Positions 58,867-64,000 of a DNA stretch of 64,000 nucleotides are shown here, one piece after another. A program made the position numbers and the translations under genes. How positions within the stretch are numbered: the first letter of the stretch is position 1; every line of letters begins with the position of its first letter. Source of the DNA: Sphingomonas sp. S2M10 (GTDB taxonomy: Bacteria > Pseudomonadota > Alphaproteobacteria > Sphingomonadales > Sphingomonadaceae); the NCBI RefSeq assembly GCF_012650175.1, contig NZ_JAAILI010000056.1, forward strand, positions 242,342 to 306,341, given 5' to 3'. A model generated the notes under the pieces. It saw only the letters and a program-made list of their open reading frames with translations, searched no databases and was not told the DNA's origin.

Positions 58867-59681
58867 GAATCTCCCCCAGCCGGATTTAGCCCGATCGGTG
58901 GAAGCGGAGGCCCGGTTCGCTGCGGCATAGGAGCACCGTCTGCGATGGCCTTCAGCTGGGCAGCCAGATGCTGGATCTCGCGCAAGACATAGGCATCGTC
59001 GCGGTATTCGGCTCTGGTTTCCTCTTTGAGGAACTGCCGGCGGCTACGCTGGTCGTTGGGGCTGATGTCGTAGATTTGGTTACAGGCAAAGCCGAACCAC
59101 CACGCATGAGCATCCTGAACGCGATACGAGGTCGCGTGGCGGGTTTTGGCGTATTCAGCCGTGCGCGGCGCATGACAGATCCTTCGGGCCTCGCGGGCGA
59201 GTGGGCGTCTGGCTGGCGTCGGTCCTTCATCGCAGATTGCCGAGTAGCAAAGGCCGCCATGCGTCGAGATGCCCAACGACGCCGGAATAGCCCGGTGATC
59301 GAAGCCATGAAGCGGGTGTGTCGTAGGGATCCCCACATAACCGCCGAGGTGTCCGCCGTGCGTATCGCGCAGCATGATGCATTCGAAACCGGTCGCGGGA
59401 TCGCGCCAGGCCAATTTATCCGCTTCGCCAAGCCAAGGGCCGTCGCTGTGTGGAGTGGTGCCCTCGACGAAGTAGACGTCCACATTGTCTATGTACTCGT
59501 TGTCCGCATGGTACGTAGCGGCTGAAATCAGAGTCACGGGTCCTTCAAAAACTACCTCTGTCTCTGGACTGGTTGAGATTTTGGCGTTCGCAACAGCACC
59601 CGCGGTCTTCGGAGCAGGCAAACCTTTGGTGGACGGATTTCCCTTCAACACGGGCAGATTGCGCGCAGGATTCTTCTTCAT
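58863..59681 (-). CDS. Hypothetical protein, 272 aa
   Basis: Not recognised. A Lys/Pro-rich N-terminal tail precedes a domain with His/Gly motifs (LRDTHGGHLGGYVGIPTTHP and ATSYRVQDAHAWWFGFACNQ). Start ATG 59681 has GGAG seven bases upstream; a TTG at 59714 overlapping the exonuclease stop is an alternative start. Confidence 0.6.
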   Translation of the reverse strand: MKKNPARNLPVLKGNPSTKGLPAPKTAGAVANAKISTSPETEVVFEGPVTLISAATYHADNEYIDNVDVYFVEGTTPHSDGPWLGEADKLAWRDPATGFECIMLRDTHGGHLGGYVGIPTTHPLHGFDHRAIPASLGISTHGGLCYSAICDEGPTPARRPLAREARRICHAPRTAEYAKTRHATSYRVQDAHAWWFGFACNQIYDISPNDQRSRRQFLKEETRAEYRDDAYVLREIQHLAAQLKAIADGAPMPQRTGPPLPPIGLNPAGGDS

Positions 59682-59710
59682 CGTCATCTCCAAGATCGAG
59701 GTGCGGGCGG

Positions 59711-60592
59711 TCAACGGAACCGGGTATTCGCTGTCACCCGCTCAAGGTCGGGCCCGAGCGCTGCGGGCCGAGCCGCTGCGGAATAGACATTCGCTGCAAG
59801 CCAGCTTCGCTCTGCTGGCAGTTCTTCATCCGAAACTTCTCGCCACCAGACCTTCGCGTCTGCTGCCCACCGGTACCCACGCGTGCGCAAAAGGTCCTTC
59901 GAATCGAAGTGGGCACCACAGGCCCGAACGATCCAACCGGGTTTCGAACCCGTCGAAATTAGTTCGTTGAGGGCCGTACGACCATCACGATCCCGATGTC
60001 TTAGCAGCTGGATGAGTGCATCGACGTCGGCCGATGCCCTATGGCCGCAGTGGTAGAAGCCATTCTGGACCAGCAGATAGCCCAACACACGTCCATCGAA
60101 GCCCCGGCTTCGCCAGTCGACCTGGGACATCGAACAGACCCAGGCTAGATCTTGTACCCGGTCCAGGCGCGCTTCGATCCAGGGCCGATCGAATGCACTG
60201 TTATGGGCAACGACAAAACTGGCCGAGTTCAGCAAGCGGGTGGCGGCGTCGACGTCGATTTCCTGGCCGGCTAGGTCGGAATCGGTGAGCCCAGTTAGTG
60301 CTGAGACCTCCGGTGATAGCGGCTCGCCAGGATCTTCGCGCCACTCGTACGCGCGATCGATATGCGTAATCACGCCACTCCGGTCGTAGCGAAACCTCCT
60401 CAGCGCGAGTTCGATTACCCTCCCCGAGCGCCAATCGAGCCCCGTCGTTTCGGTGTCGACAGCGACACCGATATATGGGCCGCGTTCTGTGCCTTCCCCT
60501 GTTGCCCCCTCCGGTATCCGGAGTGGATGCAGGATGCGCACGACTTCAGCGCCGGCGTCGCCTTCGCGACCGGCTGCCGTGATAGCAGTCAT
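59711..60592 (-). CDS. DEDDh 3'-5' exonuclease (DnaQ/RNase T-like) with extra C-terminal domain
   Basis: The 293-residue protein contains Exo I VAVDTETTGLD, Exo II FVVAHNSAFDRPWIE and Exo III HRASADVDAL, so the acidic/His active site looks complete. Some 85 residues follow (AHFDSKDLLRTRGYRWAADA and KVWWREVSDEE), resembling a short DNA-binding or dsDNA-recognition tail. Its unknown neighbours suggest a defence or DNA-processing unit. Confidence 0.85.
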   Translation of the reverse strand: MTAITAAGREGDAGAEVVRILHPLRIPEGATGEGTERGPYIGVAVDTETTGLDWRSGRVIELALRRFRYDRSGVITHIDRAYEWREDPGEPLSPEVSALTGLTDSDLAGQEIDVDAATRLLNSASFVVAHNSAFDRPWIEARLDRVQDLAWVCSMSQVDWRSRGFDGRVLGYLLVQNGFYHCGHRASADVDALIQLLRHRDRDGRTALNELISTGSKPGWIVRACGAHFDSKDLLRTRGYRWAADAKVWWREVSDEELPAERSWLAANVYSAAARPAALGPDLERVTANTRFR

Positions 60593-60688
60593 GACGTTTG
60601 TCCCCGCGATGTAGTGGCAGATTGAAGCCGCGCAGCATTCGCGTTCGCGGCTCGACGTTTCAGGCACCCCTTCAGGGGCGCGGTCGCA

Positions 60689-61435
60689 TCAGGCCTGAAT
60701 GCATTGCTGAATGTCGACCGCAAAGGTCCGGGCAGCAGGCGACGATGCGTCATCACCCATTCGAACGATCACCTCCGCCGTGGCGCGAGGCACCAGAGAA
60801 ATGACGAGCGGCGAGGATGGATGAAGGCCCAACCGGATGTCAGCGACATCCGCGAGATCGGGTCCGAAGCGCCCAACGAGGCGTGCATGGACCTCGTGTA
60901 CGTTGTGCGCTAGCGAAGCATGGAAGGCTTGCAACATGACATTGTTGCGCGTGTCCACGATTGTCGCCGTATACAGTCTCAAGCGGGCGTTCGATCCCGT
61001 GCTTCGTGGTTTCGGGCGATGCTCTCCTCGAGATCGCCCCTCATAGTAGTGAGTGTACGGCGGCACATCACCCTCGTCGTCATCGGCCATCAGGATATCG
61101 AGAGACGCTCTGTCGACGTCGAGGCCAAGGCCGATGCCGTGCAGCACCACGCCCCGAATGCATGCGTCCCGATGCAGGCACGCATCGAGCGCAGCCGCCC
61201 CATCGAACACCTCACGTGGCGCAAACATCCACGCCATCGGGTCGTAAGGCACAGCATCGCGCTGAAAACGTGCCGCGGTTTCAGCCGCCACATAAGCAAC
61301 TCGGCCGATCGCACGGCGCGTTGTGACGACGATCTCATCGTCGGGCTGATCCTCGGTCAGTGGGTCGAGAATGCAAATATCCGGAGATATTGTCTCGTCT
61401 TGTGATGAACTGGTCGAAACGTCCTCGCTGAACAT
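60689..61435 (-). CDS. Hypothetical protein, 248 aa
   Basis: Not recognised. Acidic N-terminus, then alpha-beta region (CIRGVVLHGIGLGLDVDRAS) and a C-terminal part with VISLVPRATAEVIVRMGDD. First gene of the leftward cluster. The ATG at 61435 is chosen because upstream frame sequence has no coding character. Confidence 0.55.
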   Translation of the reverse strand: MFSEDVSTSSSQDETISPDICILDPLTEDQPDDEIVVTTRRAIGRVAYVAAETAARFQRDAVPYDPMAWMFAPREVFDGAAALDACLHRDACIRGVVLHGIGLGLDVDRASLDILMADDDEGDVPPYTHYYEGRSRGEHRPKPRSTGSNARLRLYTATIVDTRNNVMLQAFHASLAHNVHEVHARLVGRFGPDLADVADIRLGLHPSSPLVISLVPRATAEVIVRMGDDASSPAARTFAVDIQQCIQA

Positions 61436-61633
61436 CGTGGCCACAATTCGCTCCCAAGTCGCCTGTTCGCCATGTCCTGAGTGGCGACGGCCTCCGGACA
61501 ACCCCGATATTGAAAACGCAAAAGCATATTTCAATAGTTCCGGAATTAATGTATGGTTATCGGCGCGTAAGGGAATTGGTGCTGGTGACTTGGACCGTTG
61601 AAGCGCTGCGCGTAAGGCATAGGAGTGGAAAAG

Positions 61634-61957
61634 ATGCAGGCCATGCGAGTGATGAGCGCGCTTTCGCAGGCGACGCGCTGGAAGGTCTATCAGGAGCTGG
61701 TCGCAAAACTTCCTGAAGGCATGACTGCAGGGGATATCGCTCGGGCGGTCGGCATGTCGCCAAATGGCATGACCCCGCACTTCGCGATCTTGTCCGCTGC
61801 AGGGCTAGTTTCATCGGAAAAGGTTGGGCGTACCGTGACATATCGGGCGGAAACGGAGCCCGTAGCTGAGCTCAGCGACTTCCTTACCGATGCCGTTGCC
61901 CGTGGGCGTGCTGCTCGCACATCGAACGCAAGTTCTATCACACGAATCAAAGATTGA
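61634..61957 (+). CDS. ArsR-family winged-helix regulator
   Basis: The 107-residue protein has the ArsR fold (SALSQATRWKVYQELV, AGDIARAVGMSPNGMTPHFA, ILSAAGLVSSEKVGRTVTYR). It lacks the metal-binding Cys motif of true arsenic sensors. AGGAG lies eight bases before the ATG. Divergent from the exonuclease cluster and upstream of the helicase, it may regulate either. Confidence 0.8.
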   Translation: MQAMRVMSALSQATRWKVYQELVAKLPEGMTAGDIARAVGMSPNGMTPHFAILSAAGLVSSEKVGRTVTYRAETEPVAELSDFLTDAVARGRAARTSNASSITRIKD

Positions 61958-62138
61958 TGTTACGCCAGTTGGGGCGTGGTCGGCCACGGGGCGTGCTTAG
62001 GTTACGATGAGTACAATAAGATCAATATACATACATAGCTGGCCATTTGGCAGATAGTTTCGGCAGTCCTATAACCATTTTGAATAAAGCGCAGTTTTCA
62101 ATATTTTCGCTTTAGAGTGATTAAAACGGGGGAAAGCA

Positions 62139-63873
62139 ATGAACGTTTTCGATCTAGATAGAGAGGTTGTTAAAACCTACGAATCTTTTTCGCGATCGTT
62201 CGCAAACATAAGGGCGCCTGATCTGCTCGCACAGGTGTCAAAGATCTACGAAGAGGGAATTTTCTGGCCGGAGCCCCTGCTCGGAGTTAATCCTCGGTAC
62301 CTTTCCGGGCCGAAGGTGACGGATCTTGTTGCTAGTGGCGATCTCGATCCTGCACTTGCGACTATCTTCGCTAAAGGCACGCCTCGCGAACCAATTCGCC
62401 TGTATCGGCACCAGGCACAGGCCATTGCTAAAGCGAAGACCGGCCAGAGCTACGTGGTTACGAGCGGAACAGGCTCGGGCAAATCACTGTGCTTTTTCAT
62501 CCCCATTATCGATGAGATCGTGCGGAGACGACGAGCAGGTGCAGCACGCGGAACCAAGGCGATCATCATTTACCCGATGAATGCCCTGGCCAACAGCCAG
62601 CTGGAGGAGTTGCAGGGCTACATTCGAGATTGCGACCTGCCCGATCATCTTAAGCCGACGTTTGCACGATTCACCGGGCAGGAAAAAGATTCGCGTCGCC
62701 ATCAGATCGTTGAGGAAAATCCAGACATCATCCTCACGAACTTCATGATGCTCGAACTGCTAATGACGAGGCAGGACGATATCGATCAAGCGATGATGAA
62801 CAACGCGAAGGGCCTACGCTTCCTCGCTTTGGACGAACTGCACACCTATCGCGGTCGACAAGGCGCTGATGTTGCCATGCTTGTGCGGCGCGTCCGTCAG
62901 CGCCTTTCCTCCGGCGGCAGCCTCATTTGTATCGGGACTTCGGCAACGATGTCGTCAGCTGATGATGACGGCGAACGGAACCGTGCTGTCGCCGAGGTAG
63001 GCAGTCGACTGTTCGGCGTTCCCGTAAGCGAACACGATATCATCAACGAGGATTTCGAGCGGGCGACAAATCCGTCACGAACTGCCGACGGCCTAGGATC
63101 GGAACTCGCACGCTTCCTGCAACAAGAAGTCCCAGACCAACTTACCGATGATGACTTGTTCAACAATCCGCTCGCTGTTTGGATTGAAACGCGAATCGGC
63201 TTGGAAGAAGGCCTGAAATGCAAGCGCCGGCCGCCTATCACGTTGACGGATGCGGCGAAGCTGCTCGCGTCGGACACTAACCTTGACGAGGCGCTATGCA
63301 GGGATCGACTCACCAGGATGCTGGCCATCATCGGGCTTCCCGAATGTGAGCGCGGCGGCACCGGTGAGCGCTCGTTCCTCACCTTCAAACTGCACCGATT
63401 CATTTCCGGCGCCGGTACCGCCTACGCGACGTTGCGTCCGGCGCCGAACCGGCTCGTGTCGATCACTGGCGACAAATACCACCCCGATGATCCCGATGCG
63501 CGGCTGTTCTCAACCTACTTTTGCCGAGAATGCGGGCAAGAACATCACCCCGTTACCATGCTTCCGGATGGCGCGATTATTCCGCGCGAGATCGACGATC
63601 TGCCGAAGGAGGCAGTTGAAGATGATGGAACCAGATATGGCTATATCGTGCCGGTCATCGGCGAAGGGCCTAATTTCTCCGGTGATCCAGAAGACTATCC
63701 GGAGGACTGGCTTGATCTAGCTTCACCTACTCCCCGTCTCAAATCAACGTACCGCGGTAAGCAGGAAGGGCGTCTGCTCAAAGTTGGTCCGAATGGGCAG
63801 AAAGACGATGCAGGCGTTGCCGCATGGTTCTTCACAGGCGCTCATCGCTTTTGCGCCAACTGCAAAAACATCC
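62139..63873 (+). pseudogene. Large DEAD/DEAH helicase (YprA/DrmA-like), interrupted by IS element
   Basis: The frame encodes a superfamily 2 helicase: Q-like YRHQAQAIAKA, Walker A SGTGSGKS (109-116), IIIYPMNALANSQ, DELH (232-235) and motif III GTSATMS. Zinc-type cysteines (CRECGQ, CANCKN) occur near the end. Relatives are 1,200-2,000 residues with a second RecA domain and DUF1998; here 578 codons remain before the IS end. It could belong to a DISARM-like or other defence set, but partners are outside the window. More A/T-rich than the left host genes. Confidence 0.75.
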
Positions 63874-64000
63874 TGACCTGCTCCCCAGAATTCATGCCAT
63901 TGGTAAGTTAGCTCGTCAGATGGAGACGAGCGATGCGGCGAAGCCGATTTACCGAGGATCAGATCATTGGGGTGCTGCGGGAGCATGAGGCTGGCGTGAA
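63874..64000 (+). mobile_element. Left end of IS3-family insertion sequence (IS407-like), partial
   Basis: From TGACCTGCTCCCCAG, which looks like an IS407-group terminal repeat, to the window end. The helicase frame runs only 12 more codons into it before a stop. The exact boundary is inferred, as the other end is not visible. Confidence 0.65.
63933..64000 (+). CDS. IS3-family transposase OrfA, N-terminal part
   Basis: The 22 visible codons read MRRSRFTEDQIIGVLREHEA and on, the standard start of IS3-family (IS407-group) OrfA with its HTH. GGAG lies upstream of the ATG at 63933. Cut by the window end. Confidence 0.88.
   Translation, partial: MRRSRFTEDQIIGVLREHEAGV

Noticed and set aside
1..64000. 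CRISPR array
   Set aside because: No regularly spaced repeat series was seen; the repeats present are pairs, palindromes or intergenic cassettes.

Overview
The window comes from a GC-rich alphaproteobacterium, most likely a sphingomonad. The clues are an rpoZ/rlmE/ppx neighbourhood, a FecI-FecR-TonB receptor set placed beside a phytase, strong G/C bias at third codon positions, and a paired-REP repeat with the GCGAAGGCGGGAATCC-type core. I ran no database search; names rest on motifs, lengths and gene order.

Layout. (1) 1-16,086 is host chromosome: ligD; an ECF sigma factor, its FecR-type anti-sigma factor, a TonB-dependent transducer and a histidine acid phosphatase that together look like a surface-signalling phosphate-ester scavenging locus; a fused ATP-grasp/alpha-E protein with a transglutaminase; a phospholipase-D family enzyme; rpoZ with a clear promoter and terminator; a DUF4269 gene; a REPIN-like repeat; rlmE and a Ppx/GppA phosphatase. 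(2) 16,087-57,843 is a prophage of about 41.8 kb bounded by a 27-bp duplication of the 5' part of tRNA-Gln(CTG). (3) 57,822-57,895 is the rebuilt tRNA-Gln. (4) 58,081-64,000 is an island-like stretch: a four-gene leftward cluster containing a DEDDh exonuclease, an ArsR-type regulator, and a large DEAD/DEAH helicase gene cut by an IS3-family insertion sequence at the right edge.

Prophage logic. It is a podovirus-type phage with a T7/Bcep22-like virion. The leftward late genes run from the small terminase subunit (41.3 kb) through portal, scaffold, N4-gp56-type capsid, tail tube genes, ejection proteins (one with a transglycosylase domain), tail spike and SGNH esterase to a four-gene lysis cassette next to attL. 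The early/regulatory half (43.2-57.7 kb) has a rightward cassette array of small genes, a leftward replication operon (Cro-like protein, DksA/TraR-like zinc protein, Toprim primase, DUF5131 protein, helicase, nuclease, methyltransferase), a divergent repressor, and a rightward operon of many tiny, start-stop-coupled genes ending with integrase and a Lar-type protein. A palindromic operator, TACCCGTTATGGGTA and variants, sits inside or beside several of its promoters and outlines one repressor regulon.

Main points for a second look: the large terminase subunit has lost its whole ATPase half, so this prophage probably cannot package DNA alone; a tail gene is split by one in-frame TGA; integration is in the D-arm of tRNA-Gln, so the rebuilt tRNA now depends on a phage-supplied promoter; TGCGACA repeats flank both attachment sites; intergenic cassettes carrying stop codon plus Shine-Dalgarno are duplicated in the early region; and the helicase to the right of the prophage is IS-disrupted.
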